The translations under genes were made by a program, and so were the position numbers. Below, piece after piece: positions 17,936-27,141 of a stretch of DNA of 56,259 bases; positions within the stretch are counted from its first letter, which is position 1, and every line of letters starts with the position of its first letter. The notes below the pieces were generated by a model. The model worked only from the letters and a program-made list of their open reading frames with translations, ran no database searches and had not been told where the DNA came from. The DNA comes from Oceanobacillus sp. CFH 90083 (GTDB taxonomy: Bacteria; Bacillota; Bacilli; Bacillales; Amphibacillaceae): NCBI RefSeq assembly GCF_009389585.1, contig NZ_VIYG01000018.1:1-56259 (forward strand), read 5' to 3'.

Positions 17936-19162
17936 TTACACATACTTGTTTCTGCCAGCCCCCAGACCCGCCACCATCATCAGCAAACAAACAACAATAA
18001 TAGCAATAAGCGGCGCTCCCCATGTTTGCGTAATGTCAAACAGCAATCCTATAAATAAGGGACCAATTGCAGCAAAAATATAGCCAATGGATTGCGCCAT
18101 GCCTGACAGGTCGCCCGCTTGCCTGCCATTACGTGCCCGCATGCCCAGCATAGCCAGCGACAGGCTGATAGCACCCCCGAAGGTAATTCCAATCAGCGTT
18201 ACCCAAACAAAAATCAACGGAAGCGGTCCTCCGATGAACAGACCGATAAATCCGATTACTGTACCACCGCTAATTGCCAGTACGATGCCTTGCTGGTTGG
18301 AGAATTTTTCTGCCAGTACCGGTGCCAGAAAGGTAGATGGCAATCCGACAAATTGTACATAAGCTATCAGCCACCCGGCAGCCGATACGGAAAACCCAAA
18401 GCTTTGCATTATTTCCGGCAGCCACGATACTATCACGTAAAAAATAAATGATTGCAGTCCCATAAATAAAGTGACTTGCCAAGCTAATGGAGATTTCAAT
18501 AAACTGCTGTTATTAAAAGACCTGTTACTTAGCTCCACCTGTTCTTCTTTCGGTGTAGGGGTTTGTCGGATAACGAAGATCCAGATAACTATTCCAATGG
18601 ATGCCAGAAGTGCCCAGGATAATAAAGCTAATTCCCAGCCCAGACCTGCACCTTTGGCAAGTGGAACAGAAAGTCCGGAAGCAGTAGCTGCAAATATTGC
18701 CATGGACGTCGAATAAACACTGGTCATCCGGCCAACTTTACGTGGGAATTTTTCCTTAATAACAGCTGGCAGCAGCACATTCATCACTGCGATGCCCACT
18801 CCGATAATTGCTGTGCCGATAAATAATGTCGGTGTAATTGGAATAGATCTGATGCCAATTCCCACAAATAACAATATCAACCCAAGCAGGACAGCTCCTT
18901 CATTCCCCAGCCTTCTGCCAATTTTCGGGGCAAGCGGCGACACGATGGCAAACGCGATAAGTGGTAAACTGGTAATCGTCCCCGCACTCCAATTTTCCAG
19001 GCCGATTTGATCACGAATCGTCCCTAACAGCGGTCCAACAGAAGTAATCGCCGGTCTCAAATTAAAACCAATAACGATGATAGCAACCAAATACAGTATT
19101 CTCTTATTGGAGGATACTTCCTCAGCAATGCTAGTTTTTGCAGCAACTCTTTTTTCCTCCAT
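17936..19162 (-). CDS. MFS transporter of the CynX/NimT group
   Basis: A 408-residue inner-membrane protein with twelve hydrophobic segments. The family signature GFNLRPAITSVGPLL is in TM1, and GRRLGNEG gives the loop 2-3 motif. FWLPE-like VSWLPEIMQSFGFS and SLAMLGMRARNGRQAGDLSG are typical of the CynX (cyanate), NimT (2-nitroimidazole) and YeaN branch. The substrate may be an anion or drug; the sequence does not tell. AAAAGGAGG precedes the start. Monocistronic. Confidence 0.88.
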   Translation of the reverse strand: MEEKRVAAKTSIAEEVSSNKRILYLVAIIVIGFNLRPAITSVGPLLGTIRDQIGLENWSAGTITSLPLIAFAIVSPLAPKIGRRLGNEGAVLLGLILLFVGIGIRSIPITPTLFIGTAIIGVGIAVMNVLLPAVIKEKFPRKVGRMTSVYSTSMAIFAATASGLSVPLAKGAGLGWELALLSWALLASIGIVIWIFVIRQTPTPKEEQVELSNRSFNNSSLLKSPLAWQVTLFMGLQSFIFYVIVSWLPEIMQSFGFSVSAAGWLIAYVQFVGLPSTFLAPVLAEKFSNQQGIVLAISGGTVIGFIGLFIGGPLPLIFVWVTLIGITFGGAISLSLAMLGMRARNGRQAGDLSGMAQSIGYIFAAIGPLFIGLLFDITQTWGAPLIAIIVVCLLMMVAGLGAGRNKYV

Positions 19163-19571
19163 TTCCTACCTCCTTTTCGACTCCTCCCGCGCTTATCAGG
19201 GAATGTGATGCTGAAACATTTTAAATATTAAAGTATATGTTATGTAATCTATATCCTATTGTCAAGACAAGATTTTGAATTGTCTCCATACACTTTCATT
19301 ATAAATCAGACCCGAGCAGAAAACGCTCTCCTAACAAAGAATGCTTTGCTTTCAGGAAACATGCCTGGCTCCCAAAACGAAAAGGAAGCAAACGCACCTA
19401 ATGTTAAAAACAACTCCGTCTCAAAAAGTGTGCAGTACCGGATTATTTCACCACCAAATGATTTGAATGCTTCTGCAACTTTAGGTATAACTAAAATAGA
19501 GAACCATTTTTGAACAAGCATTTGTAATTAACGCAACTTATTAAATAGCATATTAGAAGGAAGGAATGAGT
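19163..19571. other. Intergenic region
   Basis: 409 bases between the divergent MFS gene and the Usp-like gene. It contains antisense-paired open frames at 19259-19521 that match nothing I recognise and lack ribosome sites. It should also hold two promoters, which I could not define with confidence. Confidence 0.4.
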
Positions 19572-20237
19572 ATGTTGAATGAAAATACACCAATTGAAAA
19601 AAATGACCACTTATTATTAATCATTGATATTGATTCATACAGCCCCTATACGCTGGAGAAAGCTTATCATTACGCAACCGGGTTAAAAGCAGAATGGAGC
19701 ATTTTATTTTTGGATTTTTCAACGGATAAGCGAGACGATGAGCTGCAATTTATTCATCATGAAATAAACGCATTTATCCCTGCTTATGGAATTGCAAATT
19801 TTTGGACAGAGTCTGTTGATGAGTTAGATATTAGCTTCAGTAAGCTGAAAGAAAAGTATATAGAACCAGCGAATGTAACAGCTATTGTCATGGTTAACTA
19901 TAAAGAAACGTGGCTTGCAGAGCTGTTTAGAGGCTCGATCAGCAATATTTTAGCTACCTACTTTTCTGATATCGATTCATTGCTAATAGGCCCTGAGCAT
20001 GTACAGCCCTTCAGTAAGGATGATTTTGCAGCAGGAAAACGTGCTTGGATATCGAAAGACGAAGATAATCAAGTAGTATATGTGAAGAAAAACGCTAAAG
20101 ATATTCCGGGATTGTATTTTAAAAGAATAGCCACTGATTTTGAAAATGGACTGTTTATGGAAGAATTATCAGAGGGGGAAACACGGCATCAGATGTATAA
20201 AGTGACAGGTGGAAAAGTTAACATGGATTCTAAATAA
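19572..20237 (+). CDS. Hypothetical protein with UspA-like fold
   Basis: 221 residues, soluble. The start LLLIIDIDSYSPYTLEKAYH resembles the first strand and helix of universal stress proteins. RGSISNILATYFSDIDSLLI near residue 135 recalls the G-x-S-x-x-R nucleotide/phosphate loop region of KdpD-type Usp domains, but the canonical ATP-binding glycines are absent. Of two ATGs, 19572 is spaced correctly from GAAGGAAGG (19556-19564); the ATG at 19566 is too close. Convergent with the hydrolase gene. Function not assigned. Confidence 0.65.
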   Translation: MLNENTPIEKNDHLLLIIDIDSYSPYTLEKAYHYATGLKAEWSILFLDFSTDKRDDELQFIHHEINAFIPAYGIANFWTESVDELDISFSKLKEKYIEPANVTAIVMVNYKETWLAELFRGSISNILATYFSDIDSLLIGPEHVQPFSKDDFAAGKRAWISKDEDNQVVYVKKNAKDIPGLYFKRIATDFENGLFMEELSEGETRHQMYKVTGGKVNMDSK

Positions 20238-20272
20238 ATTTAATTTTTTACGCAGGATAGTTCATCATAAGG

Positions 20273-20314
20273 AAGCTTAAAAAGCGACACAAATCTGTGC
20301 CGCTTTTTAAGCTT
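20273..20314. terminator. Bidirectional terminator
   Basis: AAGCTTAAAAAGCG, CACA/TGTG, then CGCTTTTTAAGCTT: a 19-bp stem with one mismatch and a four-base loop. It lies between two convergent genes and presents A/T tracts on both sides. Confidence 0.85.
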
Positions 20315-20317
20315 ATA

Positions 20318-20875
20318 TTACCTGTAAGAATCATGCGCAGGACAAAATAAATCTTCCTCCGTATTCCTCACAATGGAAAAATGATCTACATTATAATGTC
20401 CATGGAGTGTGTCATTATGGTGCTTGATGATTTGTTCCTGGCTCAAAATATCATTGCCCAGAGTGGAATGTCCATCCCCAACTAATGTAACATCCAGACC
20501 ATGGAGAGTTGCTGTTCTGACAGCGCTGTCTATACAGTGCTGCGTTTCACATCCCATAATTACAACATGCTTTATCTGCTGTAACTTCACATATTCCATT
20601 AGACCAGTCCCATAAAAAGCATTTGTTGCAGATTTATCAAAGATTTCCGATTTGGCGGGCACGTGAATATCCTTATGAATCTCAAAGCCGCTACCTTCTC
20701 CTTCACTGACATCCAAGTCCCGTATAAAAACAGCAGGAACCGCTGCTTTTTGAGCTTTTTCAATCACTAAGTTAATATTGGAAATAAGTTTTGATTTTTG
20801 AAAAATGGAGCTTCTCTCATGATTGCCGTCGATTAATTCCTGTTGGGCATCAATAATTAATAACAATTGCTTCAA
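20318..20875 (-). CDS. Isochorismatase-like cysteine hydrolase
   Basis: 185 residues. The catalytic triad of the family is visible: Asp9 in LLLIIDAQQ, Lys81 in FDKSATNAF, and Cys114 in GCETQHCIDS. Relatives hydrolyse nicotinamide, isochorismate, N-carbamoylsarcosine or ureidoacrylate. No partner gene indicates which, so the substrate stays open. GAGGGGAAAA precedes the ATG. Confidence 0.88.
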   Translation of the reverse strand: MKQLLLIIDAQQELIDGNHERSSIFQKSKLISNINLVIEKAQKAAVPAVFIRDLDVSEGEGSGFEIHKDIHVPAKSEIFDKSATNAFYGTGLMEYVKLQQIKHVVIMGCETQHCIDSAVRTATLHGLDVTLVGDGHSTLGNDILSQEQIIKHHNDTLHGHYNVDHFSIVRNTEEDLFCPAHDSYR

Positions 20876-21072
20876 ATTTTTTCCCCTCTCATTTTAGGGA
20901 AACACGTTATAGCTGGCTAATTAGGCGCTTCCCTTTTTTATTTATTACATTTATTCTATTTTTATTTGTCATACGAACGCCTCCTCCAATTAAATTCCTT
21001 ATCGAAAATTTCATCTAAGGTTATTTCATTATATCACAACAAGCTGATTATTTTTTCTGTATTATCGAAAAA

Positions 21073-21567
21073 TTAAATCCCTCTCAAATACTGCAAATTA
21101 ACAAACATCTCTCCAGTATCCGTCACTCCTTTTCTTTTTTCTTGCAGCTGGAATCCTCTTGCTTCATAAAACGGAATGCCTCTATCATTGCCATCCTGCA
21201 CCGAAACCCATTGCTCTGTTGCTCCTTTTTCCTTATGTTCCTCCGTAAATACTTTTAATAACTGACTTCCAATTCCTTGATATCTATATTTTTCATCTAC
21301 ATATAATACAAAAACCTGACTGACACCTGATTTCAATATTTCTCCGCCTATAACACCTGCCACTTCCGAATCAATCGTAGCAACATAGGTGTAAGAACCT
21401 TTTTCTATATCTGACCTCACTCGTTCATGATTATACCATTCCGCTGCGTTTTTGTTCTGGTACTCCTCACTTAACTTTCCTGCCACGGTTTGCTTCCAGC
21501 CAAAAGAGCAAATCGCAGAAACTGCCTCCACATGCTCTACAGCCGCTCTTTGAATAACGATATCCAT
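21073..21567 (-). CDS. GNAT-family N-acetyltransferase
   Basis: A 164-residue acetyl-CoA-dependent acyltransferase. VFVLYVDEKYRYQGIGSQLL at about 80-100 is motif A with the Q/RxxGxG/A pyrophosphate loop; NDRGIPFYEARGF is motif B. ATG 21565-21567 is six bases after GGGAGGT; the ATG at 21573 is too close to that site. It lies 46 bases downstream of the ArsR-type gene and may be in its operon. Substrate unknown. Confidence 0.85.
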   Translation of the reverse strand: MDIVIQRAAVEHVEAVSAICSFGWKQTVAGKLSEEYQNKNAAEWYNHERVRSDIEKGSYTYVATIDSEVAGVIGGEILKSGVSQVFVLYVDEKYRYQGIGSQLLKVFTEEHKEKGATEQWVSVQDGNDRGIPFYEARGFQLQEKRKGVTDTGEMFVNLQYLRGI

Positions 21568-21613
21568 TTTCATACCTCCCTTGAAATGCTGCCGCCTCAA
21601 ACCCCTCTCTTTA

Positions 21614-22733
21614 TCACATTTTTAAAAATAAACTTAAGCTTGCTGCTACTTTGTTGATTTCCTCTCTGTTTACCGAAAAATATTTTGTGTTTCCCACCTG
21701 ATGTATCATGACAAGATTGGATTGATGCAGCTGATTTAAATGACGTGAAACGGTGCTTTGCTTTAGATTTAATTGCTGAACAATTTGCTGGGCGAACATT
21801 TCTTTATTCTCAGCTAATAAATCAAGAATTTGCAGCCTTGTCACATCACCCAATCCTTCAAAAGCAGCATTATGATCTGCCAGCTTTTCTTTCTTTTCCT
21901 CTGCTTCTGCCTGAGGGGCAAACATAAGATAAACATGCTGATCAAACTGGGTAAAGGAAAGCAGCCTTTCCATGTTAGCAGCAGGAATAAATGTTAAAAA
22001 TTCTGCTCTATTTATTTTCTCCAATTCACTGGTATCTGGATATAAGCCCGTTATTTCAAAAATCGCTTCTCTGTTTGTACAATAGGCTTTTGTTAGTAAA
22101 GATTTATGCTGCCGAATCCAGCCTGAAAGATTTTCCCTCATTCCTCTCCACTGTTTCTTTAAGCCAGCCTCCCAAAAACTATTTAGCAAGCTGATGATTC
22201 TTCTCTTAATAAAAAATACATCATCATAGGTCTGTGCTATGTTACCGGTTTCCTCTGCAGGAACAGACCAGCTTAACAGCACCGCTTTCACAGCTCGCTT
22301 ACGATTATCCGGATCTTTTAATGAAGCTTCTTCCACAGCCGGCATGCAGGGGAGATATTTATAATAATAGTCCATCGTTTCCCTGATTCCATAAATAATA
22401 AGCTCTAACATAGCTGATTCATCCAGTTGCTCCCACCAATCCATCCAGTGGTTCCAGTCCTTTTGTAAATCAGCACTTTTTTTTAATGTAAAAATCTCTT
22501 AAGATAACACCATGAGCAAATACTGTTCTTAATAATTCCAAGTCCCTTTTCGCAGCTTCCGATAATTCCTCTGCAAAATTTCTAATCCACTCATTCTGAC
22601 CGGAGGAGCTGTATAAGTAGTAATCAACCAGCTGGATATTCGTAAATATATTTACTTCTAACGAACTTACAGCATTCAGCTTGGTTTTTGGAAAAGCTGA
22701 TATAAATCCATTTTTCTCCACTTTCACCACCAC
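21614..22733 (-). pseudogene. ArsR-family regulator with long sensor domain, split by a frameshift at an A8 tract
   Basis: Two frames make one protein of about 370 residues. The first (from 22733, GTG) ends at FYIKKKC at 22470. The second continues as KKSADLQKDWNHWMDWWEQL and ends in a winged helix: FEGLGDVTRLQILDLLAENK, LKQSTVSRHLNQL, NTKYFSV. The break is at eight As (22477-22484 on the plus strand); seven As would join the frames. The HTH half is intact but its own start (ATG 22444) has no ribosome site. The cause may be a real mutation, slippage-dependent expression, or a sequencing error. Confidence 0.8.
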
Positions 22734-22735
22734 CT

Positions 22736-22765
22736 ATACATTCAATATCTGCATATTGAATGTAT
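22736..22765. promoter_or_regulatory. Perfect operator palindrome upstream of the ArsR-type gene
   Basis: ATACATTCAATAT (22736-22748), four bases, then ATATTGAATGTAT: 13-bp perfect arms directly upstream of the GTG start. Size and position suit an ArsR dimer and autoregulation. Confidence 0.7.
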
Positions 22766-22915
22766 TAATAAAAAATTAGATATTACGTCAAGGGTTGTCT
22801 ATTTATAAACAAAAATGCTTATCAATGATACATATTCTTATTTTTTATTTGAATAATTTAAATCTGCTTAGGGAAGATAAATGAGACTTAAAAAATAAAA
22901 GGAGCGTGACAATTC

Positions 22916-23773
22916 ATTTATTTCTATAGAGAAGATTTAATTAATATGATTGTTCCAGACAAACCTGATCCTCATGCAGCAAGAGTTCTTCAAGAAGCAT
23001 TAGGCGGGCAATTCGGGGAAATGAGAACACTGATGCAATTTTCTTTCCAAAGTGCCAATTTCAGAGGAAAAGCCAAACCGTATCGCGATCTGATCAGAGG
23101 CGTATTTTTAGAGGAATTAAGTCATGTAGAACTGGTTCAATCTACTATTAATCAGCTGTTAAACGATTCCGGAGAGAATTTGCCAGTTAATCAAGCAGCT
23201 GATGGTGCTCCATTAGATGATGTTATCCAGACTGGCGTTAATCCGCATCATTATATTATGGGAGCAAAGGCTTCTTTGCCGGTCGATGCGTCCGGTAACC
23301 CATGGAATGGCAGCTGGGTATATGACCACGGAAATCTAGTTGCAAATTTGTTAAATAATGTTGTATTAGAATCAACAGGCGTTCTGCAAAAATCAAGAAT
23401 TTACGAGATGAGCAGTAACAAGGCTTTACGGGAAACGATTGCTTTCTTAATTGTTCGTGATAACGCTCATCAGAATGCATTTGCCAAAGCGCTGGAAACA
23501 TTAGGAGTGGATTGGGGCAAAATATTCCCTGTCCCCAACTATGATTTAAATAAATATCCGGAATGCCGGAAATATGTAGAAATGGGGTTCCATAATGCCC
23601 AATTTAATTTTAGGCTGGATAATACACAGATAGGCGAAATATTCCAAGGGACTACACCAAGCAGAAATGGAGGCGATCTGCATGTTACCGAGCCGCCTGA
23701 AGGTTATCCTGTACCTGACATGCCAGATATGCCAAATGAACATGCGCCAGGTCTGGATGATTTAAATAACTAA
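22916..23773 (+). CDS. Manganese catalase (probable ATT start)
   Basis: 285 residues. Dimanganese catalases split hydrogen peroxide without haem. ALGGQFGEMRTLMQFSFQS carries the first Glu ligand, FLEELSHVELVQ the Glu/His pair, and NVVLESTGVLQ with RDNAHQ the second set. Relatives begin FFYREDLI; here IYFYREDLIN is read from ATT at 22916, and AAAGGAG is 11 bases upstream. The first ATG (22946) has no ribosome site and would drop ten conserved residues, so ATT initiation is inferred. The Pro-rich tail (PDMPDMPNEHAPG) is typical. Strong terminator follows. Confidence 0.9.
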   Translation: MYFYREDLINMIVPDKPDPHAARVLQEALGGQFGEMRTLMQFSFQSANFRGKAKPYRDLIRGVFLEELSHVELVQSTINQLLNDSGENLPVNQAADGAPLDDVIQTGVNPHHYIMGAKASLPVDASGNPWNGSWVYDHGNLVANLLNNVVLESTGVLQKSRIYEMSSNKALRETIAFLIVRDNAHQNAFAKALETLGVDWGKIFPVPNYDLNKYPECRKYVEMGFHNAQFNFRLDNTQIGEIFQGTTPSRNGGDLHVTEPPEGYPVPDMPDMPNEHAPGLDDLNN

Positions 23774-23786
23774 ATATTACTTATAC

Positions 23787-23836
23787 AAAACCAGAAAAGA
23801 AAAACACCTTTTTTAGCGTTTTTCTTTTCTGGTTTT
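23787..23836 (+). terminator. Strong hairpin after manganese catalase
   Basis: Perfect 19-bp arms (AAAACCAGAAAAGAAAAAC at 23787-23805 and its complement at 23818-23836) with a 12-base loop. Confidence 0.85.
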
Positions 23837-23979
23837 CAGAGCAAATTATTATAAAAAGTTGGTTTGTTTATTTCTAACAGAAAACTCTGGTTTAATCTAT
23901 TTAACTAGCACCTCTTCTACTTCATTCCGAAGCCTTTAATAATAAGCGGCAGTATAGCAGGTTTTCCATAAATATGTTA

Positions 23980-24453
23980 TCATTTTTTCTCTCGAATACC
24001 CATCGGCACATTCGCACCGGCGGGCCAATTCTCTTTAGCTGATCTTGGTAATTGATTAATAAATTCTCTAACTGTTTCCGGAAACGGTGCAGGACGTCCT
24101 GTTCGCTGGTCCATCCCCATCACCATTTGCTCACTGGTTGCCAGCGTGTCGTTTTCTTTATTTTTCATTTCAAACCAAAGATGCATCCGCTTTTCATCCT
24201 TGTTCAGAACAATAACATTCGTATACAGTACCTCATTTTCATGCGCCTCTTTTAAATATTTAATATGCGCTTCCAGGGTAAATATAGTATAAGTATTTGC
24301 TTTTCTACCTTCTTCATCAAGTCCAATTTCATCCATCAAAGCATCAAGGCTGTAACTGAAAATCAGAGCATAGTATGCGTCATTTAAATGTCCGTTATAA
24401 TCCACCCACTCAGGCAATACATGGCCCATCCATATTCGCTTACTTTCTGTCAT
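23980..24453 (-). CDS. Acyl-CoA thioesterase of carnitine catabolism (betainyl-CoA thioesterase-like)
   Basis: A 157-residue hot-dog-fold thioesterase. VLPEWVDYNGHLNDAYYALI near the start is the 4HBT/thioesterase pattern with the catalytic-region Asn/His. Its reading frame overlaps the carnitine dehydrogenase end by 14 bases. In Pseudomonas the neighbouring thioesterase (CdhB) releases glycine betaine from betainyl-CoA; the same role is inferred here from position. Confidence 0.85.
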   Translation of the reverse strand: MTESKRIWMGHVLPEWVDYNGHLNDAYYALIFSYSLDALMDEIGLDEEGRKANTYTIFTLEAHIKYLKEAHENEVLYTNVIVLNKDEKRMHLWFEMKNKENDTLATSEQMVMGMDQRTGRPAPFPETVREFINQLPRSAKENWPAGANVPMGIREKK

Positions 24454-25408
24454 AGGAAAGCAGCCTTTCCGCAGGCCAGAAGCCTTCTTCCTCTAAAAGC
24501 CCCATCAGTTTAATTAAGAAACGGTCACGACGATGCTCCAAATCTTCAATTGGTACATCTCCACTTTGCTGTGCAGTTCCTGAAATTACTTTTTCACTTA
24601 ATTCTTCAGTCAATTCCGGGGCTACCAGGCGAGTCCAAGGAAGCTTCAAAGCAGGACCGAACTGTTCAAGCATGTGTTTCATACCGTCCTTGCCGCCAGC
24701 TAAATGAAGTGTCAAAAATGGTCCCATCAAGGCCCAGCGCAGACCTGGGCCATAAACAATCGCTTTATCCACTTCTTCGGTCGTGGCAACGCCATCGTTG
24801 ACAATATGAAGACCCTCACGCCAGATTGCTTCCATCAGCCGGTCACCAATATGACCATCAATTTCTCCTTTCATTACAAGCGGCTTCATTTGCATGCTTT
24901 CATACATTTTTTCTGCTTTTTCCATGTAACTTCTTTCTGTTTGTTTGCCTCCAGCTATTTCTACCAGCGGAATTAGGTAAACCGGATTAAATGGATGCGC
25001 AACAATAACACGTTCCGGATGGTACGCGCAGCCCTCCTGCAGTACTGAAGGCATGTAACCGGAAGTACTGGATGCAATAATTGCTGTTGATTTAGCTGCT
25101 GCATCCACTTGTGCTAATACCTTTTTCTTCAACGCTTCCTGCTCTGGAACATTTTCCTGTATCAAATCAGCTTCTTTTACAGCTTCTTCTAAGGTGTCAT
25201 AAAAGCTGAGGTTTTCCTTTGCTGCTTCATCACTTATTCCAAACTCTTCTAATGTTGTCCAAATTTCATCTATCATTTTTTCTGTTTTTTCTTCCGATCC
25301 GGGAGCCGGGTCAAAAGCATTGACTTTATGACCGTTTGCTAAAAAGCGGGCAATCCAGCCGTTGCCGATAACACCGGTTCCTAAAACTGCCATTGTTTTT
25401 TGTGCCAT
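24440..25408 (-). CDS. lcdH: L-carnitine 3-dehydrogenase
   Basis: 322 residues of the 3-hydroxyacyl-CoA dehydrogenase superfamily. The NAD motif is GTGVIGNGWIARFLANG at 10-26. The catalytic segment includes SSTSGYMPS, then HPFNPVYLIPLVEIAGG, the pattern that distinguishes carnitine dehydrogenases from fatty-acid HADs. YGPGLRWALMGPFLTLHLAGG follows. It oxidises L-carnitine to 3-dehydrocarnitine. AGAGGTG precedes the ATG; the cleavage-enzyme gene ends ten bases upstream. Middle gene of the carnitine operon. Confidence 0.92.
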   Translation of the reverse strand: MAQKTMAVLGTGVIGNGWIARFLANGHKVNAFDPAPGSEEKTEKMIDEIWTTLEEFGISDEAAKENLSFYDTLEEAVKEADLIQENVPEQEALKKKVLAQVDAAAKSTAIIASSTSGYMPSVLQEGCAYHPERVIVAHPFNPVYLIPLVEIAGGKQTERSYMEKAEKMYESMQMKPLVMKGEIDGHIGDRLMEAIWREGLHIVNDGVATTEEVDKAIVYGPGLRWALMGPFLTLHLAGGKDGMKHMLEQFGPALKLPWTRLVAPELTEELSEKVISGTAQQSGDVPIEDLEHRRDRFLIKLMGLLEEEGFWPAERLLSYDRK

Positions 25409-25418
25409 AGTTCACCTC

Positions 25419-26303
25419 TTAATAATTAAATTTTTTCAGATTTAAATGCTCTCTTGCTTCTGCCGCTGTCATCGGTTCAAGCTGCACACTGTTTAAAATA
25501 TTGACAGCTTGATCTACCAGCTGTTCATTTGTGCCAAGTACACCTTTTTCTAAATATAGATTGTCTTCTAATCCAACACGAACGTTCCCGCCAAGTAAGG
25601 CAGCTTGTGCAACAATCGGCAGCTGCATGCGGCCAATACCGAATGCTGACCAGTGGGAGCCATCGACAATGCGTCGTTTCATATATTCTATTGTTTCTGA
25701 ATCAGCATCAGCTCCCCATGGAATGCCGAGACAAAACTGATATATTGGTGAGCCTTCCACCAGTCCTTCAGAAATTAATTGGTTAGCAAGCCGGATATGG
25801 CCAGTATCAAACACTTCCATTTCCGGTTTTACACCACTCTCTTTAATCATCTTGGCATGCTCGCGAAGCCAGTCTTCCGGTCCCAAATAAACCTGATTGC
25901 CAAAGTTCAGGCTGCCACAATCCAGTGTCGTAAGCTCCGGAAGCAGTTTACCGACAGGCTCATGCCGTTCCCTTGGTGTCTGAATATCCGTTCCAGGCCC
26001 TCCTTGAGTCGGATTTTCAAGATCAGGGACAAAATCTCCGCCGCCGCCAGCAGTGATATTGATAATTACATCGGTGTCGGATTCACGGATTCGTTCTACA
26101 GTCTCTTTAAACAGCTCTACATCGTGACTGACCTTACCAGTCTTTGGATCTCGAACGTGAATATGTGCAATCGCAGCGCCTGCTTTTGCCGATTCGATAG
26201 CGGATTCGGCAATTTCCTTAGGAGTAATCGGAACATGCCTGCTTTTCTCTGTCGTATCTCCTGCTCCAGTGAGTGCTGCTGTGATGATTCGTTTATTCTT
26301 CAT
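25419..26303 (-). CDS. Beta-keto acid cleavage enzyme (BKACE/DUF849), 3-dehydrocarnitine type
   Basis: 294 residues, zinc-dependent TIM barrel. TAALTGAGDTTEKSRHVPIT starts the barrel and AHIHVRDPKTGKVSHD gives the metal histidines; NITAGGGGDF and DNLYLEKGVLGTNEQLV are family marks. BKACE enzymes exchange a beta-keto acid with acetyl-CoA; next to carnitine dehydrogenase this should give betainyl-CoA and acetoacetate (CdhC role). ATG 26301-26303 follows AAGGAGG, one base beyond the regulator stop, so the genes are coupled. Confidence 0.9.
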   Translation of the reverse strand: MKNKRIITAALTGAGDTTEKSRHVPITPKEIAESAIESAKAGAAIAHIHVRDPKTGKVSHDVELFKETVERIRESDTDVIINITAGGGGDFVPDLENPTQGGPGTDIQTPRERHEPVGKLLPELTTLDCGSLNFGNQVYLGPEDWLREHAKMIKESGVKPEMEVFDTGHIRLANQLISEGLVEGSPIYQFCLGIPWGADADSETIEYMKRRIVDGSHWSAFGIGRMQLPIVAQAALLGGNVRVGLEDNLYLEKGVLGTNEQLVDQAVNILNSVQLEPMTAAEAREHLNLKKFNY

Positions 26304-26304
26304 T

Positions 26305-26883
26305 TCATGCTTCCTCCTTCTTATTTGGGGTGACAATAGGAACATGGTTAAAAATCTCGCCACTTTCAAAAAATGCAACAAGATTATTAATCCAATTATA
26401 ATAGGTATTCCATTCATCTAATTCCTGTTGTAATCTTTCCATTCGAACCTTTACTTCTTCTGAAGCGTCTTCAGACAAATAAGTTTCTAAATGACGAATT
26501 TGTTCTCTGAGACGACGTTCTAAACTCATATTGCGTTTTATAACCTCTGACCAGTTACTTGTAAATAATGAAATAAATGTTTGTGCATAGTCCCGTTCCA
26601 CATTGTAATGATCCTTGCGGCTGCCTTTAACGTATTCTTTCTCAGCAATATTAAGTGAAATCATCTGTCTCATGACTTGACTCATCCTCGTTTTACTCAT
26701 TCCTGTTTCATCAGCCAGTGAATCTAACGTCATCGCCTCCCGGTTCATATAAATAATCCCGAGCAGACGGCCGACCGTTGAAGATACGCCGAATGTTTCC
26801 ATGTTATCTGCAATACGATCTGTTAGAAGATCTTCGCAGGATTTAATTTCTTGAAGCAATTGATCGTCTGAAAATGATTCCAT
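26305..26883 (-). CDS. GbsR-type HTH regulator of the carnitine operon
   Basis: 192 residues. SSTVGRLLGIIYMNREAMTL is followed by LADETGMSKTRMSQVMRQMI (the recognition helix), EYVKGSRKDHYNVER (the wing) and a long C-terminal coiled region. This matches the GbsR/OpcR/MarR-like group, which senses choline or related solutes and controls betaine synthesis and opu genes in Bacillus. It is first in the carnitine-degradation operon and divergent from opuC, so it probably controls one or both. Start at 26881-26883 after AAGGGGG. Confidence 0.87.
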   Translation of the reverse strand: MESFSDDQLLQEIKSCEDLLTDRIADNMETFGVSSTVGRLLGIIYMNREAMTLDSLADETGMSKTRMSQVMRQMISLNIAEKEYVKGSRKDHYNVERDYAQTFISLFTSNWSEVIKRNMSLERRLREQIRHLETYLSEDASEEVKVRMERLQQELDEWNTYYNWINNLVAFFESGEIFNHVPIVTPNKKEEA

Positions 26884-27141
26884 CGTCAAGCCCCCTTTTT
26901 CCAGTATATATGCCACTTTAACATGAATTAAACAAAAATAAAAAAAACAAATAGTATAGAAAACAGACGTAAAACAAAGGAATTCTAAGATAATACCTTC
27001 TGTATACTTTGTAAAGTTTAAATTGCACAGATTTTACGTGTTAAATCGTTATTTTCGGATTTTCATTTTCATCTGATAATTTATTATACTAAGGAAGTCT
27101 GAAATTCAGTTTTTACGGAATAAGCAATGGAGGTGCTTTGG

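Noticed and set aside
19259..19521. Overlapping frames on both strands between the MFS and Usp-like genes
   Set aside because: No ribosome sites and no recognisable motif; kept only as an intergenic note.
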